64,000 bases of DNA from Phylloscopus collybita (lineage: Eukaryota > Chordata > Aves > Passeriformes > Phylloscopidae), in contig JAJNNQ010000126.1 in the NCBI GenBank assembly GCA_027886175.1, positions 930,001-994,000 on the forward strand. The letters are read 5' to 3'. The notes below the pieces were generated by a model that saw nothing but the letters and a program-made list of their open reading frames with translations, had not been told where the DNA came from and made no database searches. The number at the start of each line of letters is the position of its first letter. The stretch's first letter is position 1. The position numbers were made by a program, and so were the translations under genes. This document shows, in pieces, positions 14,492-24,364 of this stretch.

Positions 14492-14546
14492 TCCCTTCCC
14501 TTCCCTTCCCTTCCCTTCCCTTCCCTTCCCTTCCCTTCCCTTCCCT
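14492..14546. repeat. (CCCTT)n pyrimidine microsatellite
   Basis: About ten near-perfect tandem CCCTT units form a pure pyrimidine strand, continued by CCCTCCCTCC and a CT-rich stretch to about 14,590. It sits roughly 55 bases upstream of a TATA box. Polypyrimidine/polypurine tracts can form triplex DNA and are common next to vertebrate promoters. Whether it takes part in transcription here is inference. Confidence 0.95.
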
Positions 14547-14601
14547 CCCTCCGTTTTTCTCTCATTCTCTCACTCCTTCTCTCACCCTCCCACACTCAGG
14601 C

Positions 14602-14609
14602 TATAAAAA
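14602..14609 (+). promoter_or_regulatory. TATA box of a putative orphan promoter
   Basis: TATAAAAA lies in the context GGCTATAAAAAGCCC, a strong TATA match with GC-richer flanks than the surrounding DNA. A pyrimidine-rich region lies immediately upstream. Transcription would be expected to start about 25-30 bases downstream, near 14,633. Support comes from the splice donor 300 bases further on; no start site or transcript can be seen directly. Confidence 0.5.
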
Positions 14610-14632
14610 GCCCTTGCAGACACAATTTATCA

Positions 14633-14936
14633 ACATTCACACCGGCATGGAGTACAGATGTCCCGACAGGTTTTTTCTCTCTACAGTCTAGCAGCCATAA
14701 ACCAGAGGTGCACCACTCGGCAGCACTTCTTCATTTTTCTCTCAGAAAGGGCCTTTGTAAAGTGTCCACAGAACTTCAGCTGTAGCACAGTCACTGGATA
14801 CTTTGGAAAAAGCACCAGGACAAAAGTGTAAAGCAGCTGGAGACCAACTGAGGAAAAAAAAAAATCTTTTCAAATTAATCTCGAGATAGAATATCAGGTT
14901 TCCAGAAGAAATTCTTCTGTTATCAGACCTAACAAG
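14633..14936 (+). ncRNA. Putative untranslated first exon or lncRNA exon
   Basis: Between the expected start of the TATA promoter and the strong donor AACAAG|GTAAGA at 14,936/14,937 lies about 304 bases with more balanced composition than the flanking AT-rich DNA. A short ATG frame starting near 14,647 closes after about 14 codons and no long frame crosses the donor, so this would be a 5'UTR or non-coding exon. No matching downstream exon was identified. It could be the first exon of a lineage-specific or tissue-specific RNA, an alternative far-upstream TNPO1 leader, or coincidence. Known synteny puts no well-known plus-strand gene here. Confidence 0.35.
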
Positions 14937-16057
14937 GTAAGAAACATCTCTATATATCTATATCTCTATATAGGGAAGAATATGCAAACATGCCTTTTCT
15001 TCATATTTTGTGAAGAGTCACACACTTAGACATTTTAGAATTTACAGCCTTAGATGCTCAGCCTCCACCTGTAAACATACTAAGTAATTTTAGTATTACA
15101 GCTCGTTAATTTGACATCAGAGTCCCATTGCATACTTGATTGAGCAAGACAACCAAGAAAGAGCAGAACAAATGTTGGATTTATTTTCCAATCTAAGTAG
15201 AGGTAAAACTGCTGTCAAATGGCCATTTTGAGAAACCACCAAAAAACTTGGTGCATACTTTGTTAATTTCCACGTTACAGATCTTCAATGTGACACCAAA
15301 GTGAAACACTGCCCAAAGCCAAGTTCTTGTCCACCTCTGACCTGAATAAATCTTATAATCCTGGTCTCTTAATTTCATCCTCTTGGCTTTGATGATCATC
15401 CAAACAACAAAATTAGCATTGAAACAAGGTCCACAACTGTGTAAATTGATATCTCACTGATATGTATTGGGCAGTAATACAAATTCCTCTTCCACCTGCT
15501 GCTTTCAAAATTGCAAACTTCTGCAAAAAGCAAAACACCTTCACATTAATTTCTAGTTTTTATTCAATCCTAGCTTTACTCTTACTTATAAATGGAAGAC
15601 AAAATTGTAAAAATTACAGGATACATTATCAGCATCTGTAGAGCACCTGAGGTTGTTTCTGATTCTTCTGTCCAACAATCCAAAAATTCAATTAAGTCAC
15701 TCTTTGTAAACTGGAGGGTAAATTTTCATGGGAACTGCTCAGCTTCTTTTATTACTAAGAAAACTGCCCTTGCAGTTTCAGATGATGTACCTCCATGCTT
15801 TTAGATGATGAATCTCCATGCTCAATCCTGTCAAGAAAAATCAGGTGTTTAAAACCCAGCCAATGATAATAAATGATAGTGAAAATAGCTAAGTATGCTC
15901 CTGAAAAACAATCTGCAGTCACACAGACAGAATTGCAGCCTCAAATTTTAAAAAAATTAAATTAAAAATAATATAATGCATCATCAGCACATTGTAGACA
16001 TGATGAAGCTGATTTCAAATAAATTTAAGAATTGTTCAGCGCAGACCTTTGGCTTTC
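14937..16057. other. Intergenic DNA or intron of the putative upstream transcript
   Basis: It starts with a short TATATCTATA-type simple stretch around 14,950-14,975. The rest is AT-rich and no exon or repeat was recognised. Confidence 0.5.
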
Positions 16058-16670
16058 TGTCCTCGGGTGACTTTATGATGCTTGTATCCCCAATTGTCTC
16101 TTCTCAGTGTACTGTGTATTGAGTTCTGTACATTTAAGAGTGATTCTGAGAGCAAAACAGGGAAAGAAGTGCAGAGTTTGCTTTGAGAAAACTGCCTGGC
16201 TCCTACACATTCTCTCCTCCTGACAGTGTGTTCATCTGAGGCACGGACAGTGGTGGGGCAGAGATCTCCTGTGCTTTTAGTTAGTTTTAGCTAGCTGAGG
16301 CAGAGAAGTTCCCTGGACTGGTTTTTTTTCCCTTTTTCTTGGGACTGTTTAAATCTGCTCTGGGCAGAAAAACCCAGAGGAGCAGAGATGTCCTGGACCT
16401 CCGAAGGGAGTGATGAGACTGAGCGAGCTGAGTTACCCACAGCAAGGACTCTCTGAATTCACTGTCTCAATTCAGAACAACAAAAGGTTTTATTGTTTCA
16501 TATTACTCATTCTTTATGTTTGTGGGCACTTTGTTGAATAAATAGTTTTTTCCACTTTTCTCTGAGGAAGTTCTTTTCCCCGACCGGCTAGCAGGAGAGG
16601 ACATTTGGGTTTGCTTTCCAGAGGAACCCCCTTCGGAGGTTTCCTCCCAAATTTGCCCTAAACCAGGACA
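16058..16670 (+). mobile_element. Solo LTR of an endogenous retrovirus, with target duplication
   Basis: The element begins TGTCCTCGGGTGAC and ends TAAACCAGGACA, giving TG...CA termini with an inverted TGTCC/GGACA end. The five bases CTTTC occur directly before it (16,053-16,057) and directly after it (16,671-16,675). An AATAAATAG polyadenylation-type word lies at about 16,538. There are no internal retroviral genes and no second LTR, so this is a solo LTR left by recombination. A 5-bp duplication and these ends fit the LTR families common in songbirds. Its orientation is inferred from the position of the polyadenylation-like word. Confidence 0.85.
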
Positions 16671-17959
16671 CTTTCTCAGCCAAAATTATTGCACTCAGAA
16701 AACAGATAAAGTAGCTCTGGATTGCTATGTGCTATCACGACTAGGCTGTGTCTAATTCCCAGGTACCTCAGCATCCCAAAAGCCTTCAGTGCCCATATAC
16801 AAACATGGAGACAATGCTAATTTTGCAATAACCTGTTTCCTTCACATTTTGTTGATAGAACACAATCAGCAGCTGAAATGGACCACCAAGGAAGGACCTT
16901 CCTTTGTATGGAAGATGTTTTTCACGGATGATATCAAGTGTGCATGGAAAGCAAAACTATTTAAACATACTCTGCTGTAATCTATCACTAGAGTAAAATG
17001 GATACATAGATTATAGTTTTATTTGCCTTGTTTAAGTACAGCAGACTAGTGTGTCAGGTCTGAAAGTGCATTTCAATGAAGTCTAACTAACTGAAAATAT
17101 ATTGCTTGTTTCTAACATTTCATTTTATTTAAACAAACAAATCTTCAGAAAGTTGTCAGGAAGTTAGTAATCTATTTATCTTAAATCTGGGCAAAGGTAG
17201 ATCTTATCTTTCTTTCTTCCATCTCTTGATCTCTAGTGAGTGGAAGGACACACTGGGCTTGGATCATTTTAATTATGCCACCAAAAAAGCAGTTTGGCAA
17301 TTGGAGATTGTGATGTACAGTGTGGCCACACTGGCTCCTTTGACCCCTTTAGAGGAATATTTGAGTAGCTGACTATACTGCTTTTGTAGCTTTCTTGTAC
17401 TATGAACTCGTTTAAAACACCTTTATCAGGTGCACACCACAATTTGAGTATTTGTAGCTCCCCTTCCCATACCCAATAAACCCTGTTACCATGAGCTCCC
17501 TCCCACATCTTGGGGCAGACAGCTGGGCCAGAAACAGTATTACAACTCTCACTTTAAACTACTTGTGTGGGCTGAACCAATCAGTATGCTGGTACTGATA
17601 AACTGGAGGATATCAAACAGGCAGAAGCTATCCCTTCCTTTGATCAGTTTCAATGTTTCCTCATTAGCAGGGCCCCTCTCCTATACCTGGGTCCCTCCTG
17701 TTTATCGCAAGACTTGAACTTTGTTATTTTTTGGAGACCCTCAGGTGTCAGTTAGATTTGACTGCAGCTGATCAATAGGTTGACAACTATCAGGAAAAGA
17801 ATAGCAGAGGATTGGGAATCCAGGCAGACCATACTCACATAGAATTTTTTCAGGAGGAAGGCAGGACAGGACTTTGCCAGCAGATTGCTGCAAAGATGGA
17901 AGTAAGCAATAGGACATATGTTCTGTACTCAGGAAGGCTGAACTGGAAGATACACCCCA
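16671..17959. other. Intergenic DNA, possible old retroelement remnants
   Basis: No gene is seen. Between about 17,380 and 17,800 there are LTR-like words, namely an AATAAACCC near 17,475 and a GAACCAATCAG near 17,574, but no ends or duplications that would define an element. Confidence 0.4.
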
Positions 17960-17964
17960 CATAC

Positions 17965-18726
17965 TGTCCTGGGTTGTGGAACCAAAAATGTGTATTCTAT
18001 TTCATCTTCTGAAAGCAGCTGGGGAAATGTTCTCCTTTATCTCTTGTAACTCTGGGGGGAGGGGGGCAGATGCCTTCTGATAATGGGCCAACTGTTAAAC
18101 CAGGTGGGGCAGTGTTTCTTATCTCTTTCACCATCCACCCTCCCTCCAGGGGAATATTTTCTGCTAATGGGCCATTAAGACACCCCTAAAAGCACACATC
18201 CCCAAAGCAGTACATCCACATTCCATTATGAGATGCTCCACCCAGTGGGAGGAGCCAACCATTCCTACCTGGATAAAACTGAGACACGGAACACAAGGTA
18301 TTCTAGCTTTGCCCAATTCCTGGAGTAAGACTGGACCCCTACTCACCATCACTGGAGCCCTTCTCACCATCACTGGACCCTGGTTCTACAGGATCATCTC
18401 TACTCCACCGGAACCACATCTGCCACTCCAGGAAGACTCATTTTTGGACTGCTTCCAACACCCTGACCAACAGGGTGTCAGCTTGTAGCTCTGACTCTGT
18501 CAAGGTTCTCCAAAATTGTTGTTTGTTTGGTTGGGTGGTTTTGTTTTCTACTACATCTGCATTGTTAATATTCCTAGTAAAGAACTGCTGTTTCTATTCC
18601 TAAACCTTTGCCTGAAAGCCCTTAATTGTAAAATTATAATTTGGTGGGGGTGAGGGGTTTACATTCCCCGTTCTGAGGGAAACTCCAGCTTTGCCTGGCT
18701 GATACCTGTCTTTCCAAACCAAGACA
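17965..18726 (+). mobile_element. Second solo LTR with target duplication
   Basis: The element starts TGTCCTGGGTTGTGG and ends TTTCCAAACCAAGACA. CATAC flanks it on both sides (17,960-17,964 and 18,727-18,731). Inside are a possible TATA-like GGATAAAAC near 18,271, a direct repeat of CTCACCATCACTGGA at about 18,342 and 18,363, and a T/G-rich stretch near 18,521 ahead of TAGTAAAGAAC. It is about 762 bases long. It is related in end sequence to the LTR at 16,058 but the bodies differ, so they are separate families or subfamilies. No internal genes remain. Confidence 0.85.
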
Positions 18727-18966
18727 CATACTTTCTACTTTCTTGTTAGTAGAGAGATTTTATTACGAAATAACAAATTTATAGTGATTGTTGCAGGTGT
18801 AAGTGTTAAGGTATAAATCACAATTCAGCATATAATTATATTACAATCTGCTCAGAACAATACACAGTAAAATAATACTTGAGGAAAATAACTAGTGTTT
18901 AATTTGACTATGTGGGCAGAAGCTTCAATAGAGGGAAGAGGCCTTTTGAATATGCACATAACAGAT

Positions 18967-19330
18967 TGTCATGGTTTAACATAGTTTGGTTTTTAGTTAA
19001 GGAAAAAATTATTCCCTTGAGGGACCTTGACAGCTTCCTTTGGACCTGACAAAACCAATCAGCTGGCTAGTTTTGAATACTGACACCACGTTAAATGTTG
19101 GAATTCTGGAAACTTGGATTTGGGGATCTTAGTATATAGTAGTACATGTGAAGCAATATGGAGGATTTAAGGTGTTGTCTACATCCTTCTTCTTCACCTT
19201 CTTCCTTTTTCTTCATGGGTTTGAGTGGTTTTTGGTAACTGGTTAGTAAAGTTAGTAAAGCATTTCGGACTTCAAGTAGTTATTTGGCTTACAGCAAAAA
19301 TAATTTAGGTAGCATTTCATATTTGGATGA
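18967..19330 (+). mobile_element. LTR-like fragment starting TGTCATGG
   Basis: TGTCATGGTTTAACATAG is a typical start of a passerine-type LTR. It is followed by an AACCAATCAGCTGG box near 19,054 and a CT-rich stretch near 19,185-19,215. I could not find the matching 3' end or a target duplication, so it is probably truncated or interrupted. The right boundary is approximate. Confidence 0.45.
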
Positions 19331-20205
19331 ATTGTGCTCGGAAAGACCTTGTAGAGACAGAGTATTCCATTTTACCTCTGTTTTCTAACTTGCTAGTTAG
19401 AGCTCACTACTCATGAGGCTGTAACATAGATAAGAATTAATAAACACTGTAATAAGGAGTAATTCATGTTTGCATAATAAAATATATGTAATAAGGGATA
19501 CCTCATGTTATCATAATACTTGTTGTTATAGTGGGTAGTAGTGAATATGCAATTTTAGGAATGCTGAAGGAAATTCCCCGAGAGCAGAAGAAACATCCCC
19601 AGCTTTGGAAGAGGACAAAGAAATTACAATACCAATAGGAGGTGGAGAGCAGCCAGACCAGAGATGATCAGCATGTGTTAAGGATTGATGTCACAGAGAT
19701 GACATCTTATCTGGGACATTAAGGGTACTTGAGGAACTTCCTACACACCCAGGAAACCTTTTCAAGCCCAGCCATGGTCCTCCTGATTCTATCAACTGCA
19801 CCATCAAGAGACAAAGGAACCTAAAGAAATTCTGTACTGAACAGCGAGTCCAGCCCTGGAAGTTTCAACATCCCCCTTGATTCCAGGACCAGGGAAACAA
19901 GTCCAGACATGCATACAGAGCCCAAAACCAAGAGGAGTATAAAACTGGCTGACTTGGACTCGGGCACTCGTGAGACCTCAGGGGTGACATGTTGTGGTAG
20001 AGGGCATGTCAGGAGGCTCACCCCATGTGCACCAACTTTCCTTGCTTTGCTGACTCTGTCAATTTCTTTATTTGGCTTTGTAAATTTCTTGTCCGTGATT
20101 CTCGCTGGCAATAAGTTGTACTTTATTTGAGATTGGCTCTTGACATTTATAACAAACACCAAGTCTGAACACAAAACTGTGACTCCCGTGTATTAATCCC
20201 AACCT
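19331..20205 (+). mobile_element. Probable decayed LTR or retroelement sequence
   Basis: The region differs from unique flanking DNA. It has a TATAAAAC word near 19,937, then GACTTGGACTCGGGCACTCG near 19,952 and a promoter-like then T-rich pattern to about 20,130, which is the layout of a U3-R-U5 unit. No clear ends, duplications or coding frames were found, so the extent and class are guesses. Confidence 0.3.
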
Positions 20206-20329
20206 TGGCAGAAAAAGAAGCCAGTACCATCACAGTTACATCACTTAACAGAGCTGAACACAACTCTGTGAAATCACATACGAAAACTAGAAAGCCCCAG
20301 GAAAAGTTCTCTGGTTTCCGGCCTTCAAA

Positions 20330-20870
20330 CAAGTAACTGGCTGGTGGCCAGCCTGGGCCCTCCTCTGCTGCGGCGCTGGCCGGGCCGGGTCCCGCTCCAC
20401 CACACGGCCGGGTCAGCCAGCGGTGTGGTTTGGCTGAGATCCTGCCACTGCTGAGTTCCAACCACAGCCAGTGAACCAGGCTGGCTCCAGTTGGATGAGA
20501 TCCTGCCACTGCTGAGTTCCAACCACAGCCAGTGAACCAGGCTGGCTCCAGTTGGATGAGATCCTGCCACTGCTGAGTTCCAACCACAGACGGTGGGCCA
20601 GGCCAGCTCCGCTCAGCTTTGTGTGGAGCTGAGCTGGGCCCCACTCTGGCCGTGAGCTGCTGAGCCGTTCTGCTGATGCTGCAAAAAGCCATGCAGCCAG
20701 GAGGAGAGGCAACCCTGTGGCCCCACACAGAATTGCAGCACCGTGGCTGGAATTGTCCCCAGCAGGGGCCAGAGAACAGCCAGGCAGCCAGAGCGGCCCG
20801 GCAGAGAGCAGCACGTGGCCATCCGCAGGCTCGGGTGAGATAGTAACTTCTTCAGTTAATGAACTAGCAG
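20330..20870 (-). mobile_element. GC-rich retroelement-like block
   Basis: This block is much more GC-rich than its surroundings and is not attached to any exon signals. It contains the 61-bp tandem repeat. Read on the minus strand it gives overlapping open frames of up to 193 codons, but they depend on the repeat and carry no known domain. It may be the leader or LTR part of an endogenous retrovirus. Confidence 0.35.
20438..20600. repeat. 61-bp tandem repeat (about 2.7 copies)
   Basis: The unit starting GATCCTGCCACTGCTGAGTT recurs at 20,438, 20,499 and 20,560, an exact 61-base period. The first two full copies are nearly identical and the third decays after CCACAG. Because 61 is not a multiple of three, the copies fall in different reading frames, which argues against a protein repeat. 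This is a young minisatellite. Confidence 0.95.
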
Positions 20871-21539
20871 ACATCAGTCCTCTCGAGTGAAAGAAAAAGG
20901 AAAGGGTGAAGACACATAAAGAAAAATGGAGACACCAAGGTCACTCAAATCCCAGATGGGAGGAGAATGAGGAGATGCCTTAGTCTTGGGCTGACTTGCT
21001 CTTGTAAGGCTATGGTGAAGACGTAATTCATACATCAGACTTTTATTTTTCCCCTGTAACTCATGGAAAGCATTGGGGGGATGTAACATTCTAACCACAG
21101 TCATGAGCAGAGGCACCCATGTTGAAACAAGCAGATGTTGACCTAGCTGTGATCCAGTGAGAAGCTTGACTAGAGAGAGGAGAGAGATGAGAAATCTTGT
21201 CCCAGGGATGGAAGAAGAAAACCTCTGCCATATAAAAGAATAAAAGAACTTTTGTTTCTATACTAGAACAGCTCATCCTTAAAATTGCACCCCAATAAGC
21301 TGAGGTGACCCATGGTGGCAGTTGTGGGAAGACTATGTGTGGGAGGGACTTCATGGTTGCAGATTTCCAGGAGGCTGGTATTTGTGAAAATTAAAACCAC
21401 GAGAGAAATGTTTCTTGTGGAAAAGTCTCTATAGCACGCCAGGAGAGACTCCTCTTCCTAAGTGGACTGAAGAAAGATTATTTTTAAAGTAGTAAATTGA
21501 CCGAAAATACCAAATTTATCTCTACATCACTAGGAAAAG

Positions 21540-22230
21540 AAAGAAGAGCTGGGGGGAGGAGAAATGTTCTGAAGGTTTATTCTGATTCCTTACAATATTT
21601 TTTCTTTTAGTTCTGTTAATAAAGTTTTCCTTATACCCTTTAAAATTTTGGGCCTGCTTTGCTCTCCTCCTAATCCTTATTTCACAGCAGAAAATTGTCA
21701 TTGATGGTGGAGACAGGAACACAACACACGCCAAAATTCACACAGCAGCAGGCACAGGCTGGAGACAAGAACGAGGAGGAGATCCTTCTGTTAGTATAAT
21801 CCGAGGAGTTTATTCACTTGAAGGGACAAGGACAGAAAAAAACCCCGGATTTCAGTCTGTAACTTGCTCCCCAGTTTAAGGGGAGGTCCAAGGAGTGGGA
21901 ACCAGGGCTCAACCAATAAGGAAAGAGAGTGGGAGAACCATAAGGAGTGGCTTATAGAACAATTACCAATAAGGGGACGTAAGGGGAGGGTACAACCTAG
22001 ACAAACCAGTGGCACACACAGTAACAGAACTTTCTAGAATTAAAGGCAGGGACAAACAAGGATTGACATTCAGGTAGCTGGGGTACTAGGCGAGGGGTTT
22101 GGTTCACAGGAAGACCGGCATGGAATATTCAGGAAAGGTGGGCAAGGTCAGGCTAAACTGACAGCTGAAGGGAGGGCATAGCTTTTGGGACAAAACACTA
22201 AATTAGGAGAGATGGAGATAACTTACAACA
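21540..22230 (-). mobile_element. Probable LTR of an endogenous retrovirus, minus orientation
   Basis: On the minus strand the region reads like an LTR. It would start TGTTGTAAGTTATC at 22,230, carries two copies of CCAATAAGG (plus strand 21,913 and 21,966), and has a polyadenylation signal AATAAA (plus TTTATT at 21,809-21,814) followed by a CT/TG-rich R-U5-like stretch to about 21,690. The part at 21,540-21,690 may belong to the same or a second element. No matching flanking duplication was found, so the ends are approximate. Confidence 0.5.
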
Positions 22231-22259
22231 ATCCATCAACACAATAATTTGAACAAACC

Positions 22260-23090
22260 ACCACAATGGCCAAATTATCTGTGCAGCTGTAGACCAGCTA
22301 TAGCTGTCACAAAAATGAGTGAATAATTCTAGTGGGTGCACTGGTGTTTGGCTGTTGCTACACCCACTACTTTAATTGTTGGCCCAGAAACTCGGATTGG
22401 TGAACAAAATTGATGAACAAAAAACACTACACTTAATTGGTGTTTCTGCCCGGTTCAACCGCCACAAAGATCTTCGGCTTGAGGAGATCTAGACATAGTC
22501 CTGAAGTGTTAGCAATTGCAAGGTTACTAGACATATCCTATGAAAATAAACAAATTGAGGTAAGTGTTGGAGGAATAGACAATGAATGTATTATAAGTGT
22601 AAAATTCTGGTGTTTGGACCCAGTTGTGTTTTCAAGTTTTCCTTTGCAACTGCAACAGTTAGGAAATGAAGTGTGGCACAATGCTAGAGCTGAACTCATG
22701 CAGCAACATTTGAGCTCCGACTTAGACAAGTGGCAGGGAGAGCACCCCTCTTTTATGGAAGACCCTGTCAAAAGATTTTGGTTGTGAAATCATAGCAGTA
22801 TGTGGGCATGTGGAAGGGTTAAGTGTGTGCCAAAGAGGCAGACTGAGAGGATTGTTTAAATGAGGACTGAGAGAGACCATGTGTTTCCAAGAGCAGAAGA
22901 TACACAACGGGAGCATAAGCAAAGTTACCGAGTTTGTCTCAAGAATGTGCTTTTCTAAATGGTCTATAAGATTTAGAAATTGGGTGAAAATTATCAGCTT
23001 TCATGGTTTAATAAAAAAGTAGCTAGTGCTTACAATCAAGGAGGTGGCATTGCAGCACAATTAGAGATTGCTACTGTAACTTGTTGAGGT
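22260..23090 (+). pseudogene. Decayed retroelement-like coding stretch, unassigned
   Basis: Several neighbouring plus-strand segments look protein-coding in composition but lie in different frames and are broken by stops. One segment covers about 22,321-22,410 and ends at a TGA. A second, about 116 codons at 22,437-22,784, is open without an ATG start. A third lies at about 22,998-23,084. The frame changes and stops fit a dead gene of an endogenous retrovirus or similar element next to the LTR-like DNA on its left. I cannot assign it to gag, pol or env, and no catalytic motif is visible. A chance frame is the alternative. Confidence 0.3.
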
Positions 23091-23134
23091 GCCCACAGCC
23101 ATGAACAGATGTTCAGCAGTCTTCTTGCCAGGAC

Positions 23135-23500
23135 TGCTGTCCACACGTAATAGAATTATAGAATACAGTGGTTTGGGTTCTAAGTACTCTCCTCCGGATC
23201 TATTTCAACAGGTCTGTGCTTTTCCTGTGGTGAGGGCTAAAGAGCAGGATATAGAAGCCAGAGGGGAAGAATCAACGTTCCTCAGCCTGCTGGCCTGTAA
23301 CAGCGTGTGTTTCTAGGTATTATGTCGAGGGACTGCAGGGATTCCACACTGGCCTCATGTTTTTTGATGCAGCTCAGTGTGCAATTGTCTTTCTGGGCTG
23401 CAAATGCACCTTGCCAGATCATGTCCTGCTTTTCATACACCAAGTCCTTCTTCACAGGGCTGCTCTCAATCCATTCACTCAATCCATTGGCAAGACTCTG
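23135..23500 (-). repeat. CR1 LINE fragment, minus orientation
   Basis: It begins with a decayed AATAGAATTATAGAATAC 3' end, then after a gap or divergence has TTTGATGCAGCTCAG, TTTCTGGGCTGCAAATGCAC and AAGTCCTTCTTCACAGGGC, which follow the internal CR1 sequence in reverse complement. The 5' part ends near 23,500, just before the CpG island, so this CR1 copy abuts the TNPO1 promoter. Confidence 0.75.
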
Positions 23501-23815
23501 TGTGTGCACTCGCACTGCCTGCCTAAGATGAAATCCTGGGTGCTGTACCTTTGCTGTCTAGCCCTCTGCCAAATTTTTGATTTTCTGTGATTTTCGGCAC
23601 ACGTGTCAGACACCTCCTGCTGAGCGGCTGCGGCCGGAGGGGTGCGGGCGTGAGGGGTTGTGGGGAGAGGAGGCCGGCCTGGGGAGCCCGGCGGGGCCCG
23701 GGGAAAGAAAGGATTCCTGTGAGGAGCCCGTTGGTGCTGAGGGGCCGCGGCCGAGCCCGCGAGAGGCCGGGCGGGCCGGGGCGGCCATTTCACCGCCGCC
23801 ACCATCCCGCCCGCC

Positions 23816-23829
23816 GTTGCCAGGGTGAC
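23816..23829 (+). promoter_or_regulatory. X-box (RFX-type) motif
   Basis: GTTGCCAGGGTGAC fits the X-box pattern RYYNYY-N(1-3)-RRNRAC at every fixed position with a two-base spacer. RFX factors bind such sites, notably in promoters of ciliary genes. It lies about 175 bases upstream of the first-exon ATG. Binding is inferred. Confidence 0.55.
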
Positions 23830-23868
23830 CGGGGCAGCGGCGCCCCCGCCCCCGGCCCCGCCCCGCGG

Positions 23869-23873
23869 CCAAT
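23869..23873 (+). promoter_or_regulatory. CCAAT box
   Basis: CGGCCAATCGAGGGG is a good NF-Y type CCAAT box about 135 bases upstream of the ATG, next to a run of GC boxes. Confidence 0.6.
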
Positions 23874-24003
23874 CGAGGGGCGGCGGCGGCCGAGCGAGGT
23901 TCCCTTTGTTCAGCCATTTCGGGGGCCGGAGCGGCGCCGCGCGGAGCTGTGGAGGGAGAGGTCGGGCCGCTCCCTCGCCACTCCCCTGCCGCCGGGCTCT
24001 GGG

Positions 24004-24012
24004 ATGGTGTGG
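24004..24012 (+). CDS. TNPO1: TNPO1 exon 1, coding part (long isoform N-terminus)
   Basis: GGGATGGTGTGG|GTACGT gives an ATG with a strong context (G at -3 and +4), three codons Met-Val-Trp, and a splice donor GTACGT at 24,013. Joined to exon 2 at 41,782 the reading frame runs [11 protein letters not shown]. From memory, human TNPO1 isoform 1 starts MVWDRQTKMEYEW, so the shared MVW start and the CpG-island setting identify this as the homologous first exon. The bird version would lack the DRQ residues. The 5'UTR extends upstream by an unknown length. The alternative is that another donor or first exon is used and this match of three codons is luck. Confidence 0.6.
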
Positions 24013-24166
24013 GTACGTGTCCGGGTTGCGAGGGGCGGGCTGGCACGTCCCATCCCCCGGTAGTCGCCGCCGCCGCGTGCCCCGGCCGATGTCAGCGGCC
24101 TCCGCGCCGCCGTTGGGCGGGGAGCCTTGGGGTCCCGGCCGTGGGCTGCCTCCTCCGTCCTACCGG

Positions 24167-24249
24167 GGATGGATGGATGGATGGATGGATGGATGGATGG
24201 ATGGATGGATGGATGGATGGATGGATGGATGGATGGATGGATGGATGGA
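24167..24249. repeat. (GGAT)n microsatellite
   Basis: About 20 perfect GGAT units lie 155 bases downstream of the exon 1 donor, inside CpG island 1 and near the start of intron 1. Its purity suggests that it is young and length-variable. The open frames of MDGW-type repeats that it creates are not genes. Confidence 0.97.
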
Positions 24250-24364
24250 GCAGGCAGCGGCTGGAACCTGAGGACCCGGGCAGACCCCCGAGATACCCCC
24301 TCCCGCCCCCTGTTTCCCCCGGCTGTCACGGCTGGCGCCGTCTCCGCAGCATTGTGGTGAGCCG

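Noticed and set aside
14492..14546. Tandem CCCTT array considered as a CRISPR-like or telomeric array
   Set aside because: It is a simple pentanucleotide microsatellite without spacers, and the genome is clearly vertebrate.
20147..20874. Overlapping minus-strand frames of 153-193 codons with repeated peptide
   Set aside because: They are created by the 61-bp tandem repeat in GC-rich retroelement DNA; the period is not a multiple of three and no domain is seen.
1..23500. Minus-strand exons of ZNF366 as the expected head-to-head neighbour
   Set aside because: I looked for C2H2 zinc-finger spacing (C-x2-C...H-x3-H) and splice-flanked coding on the minus strand and found none.
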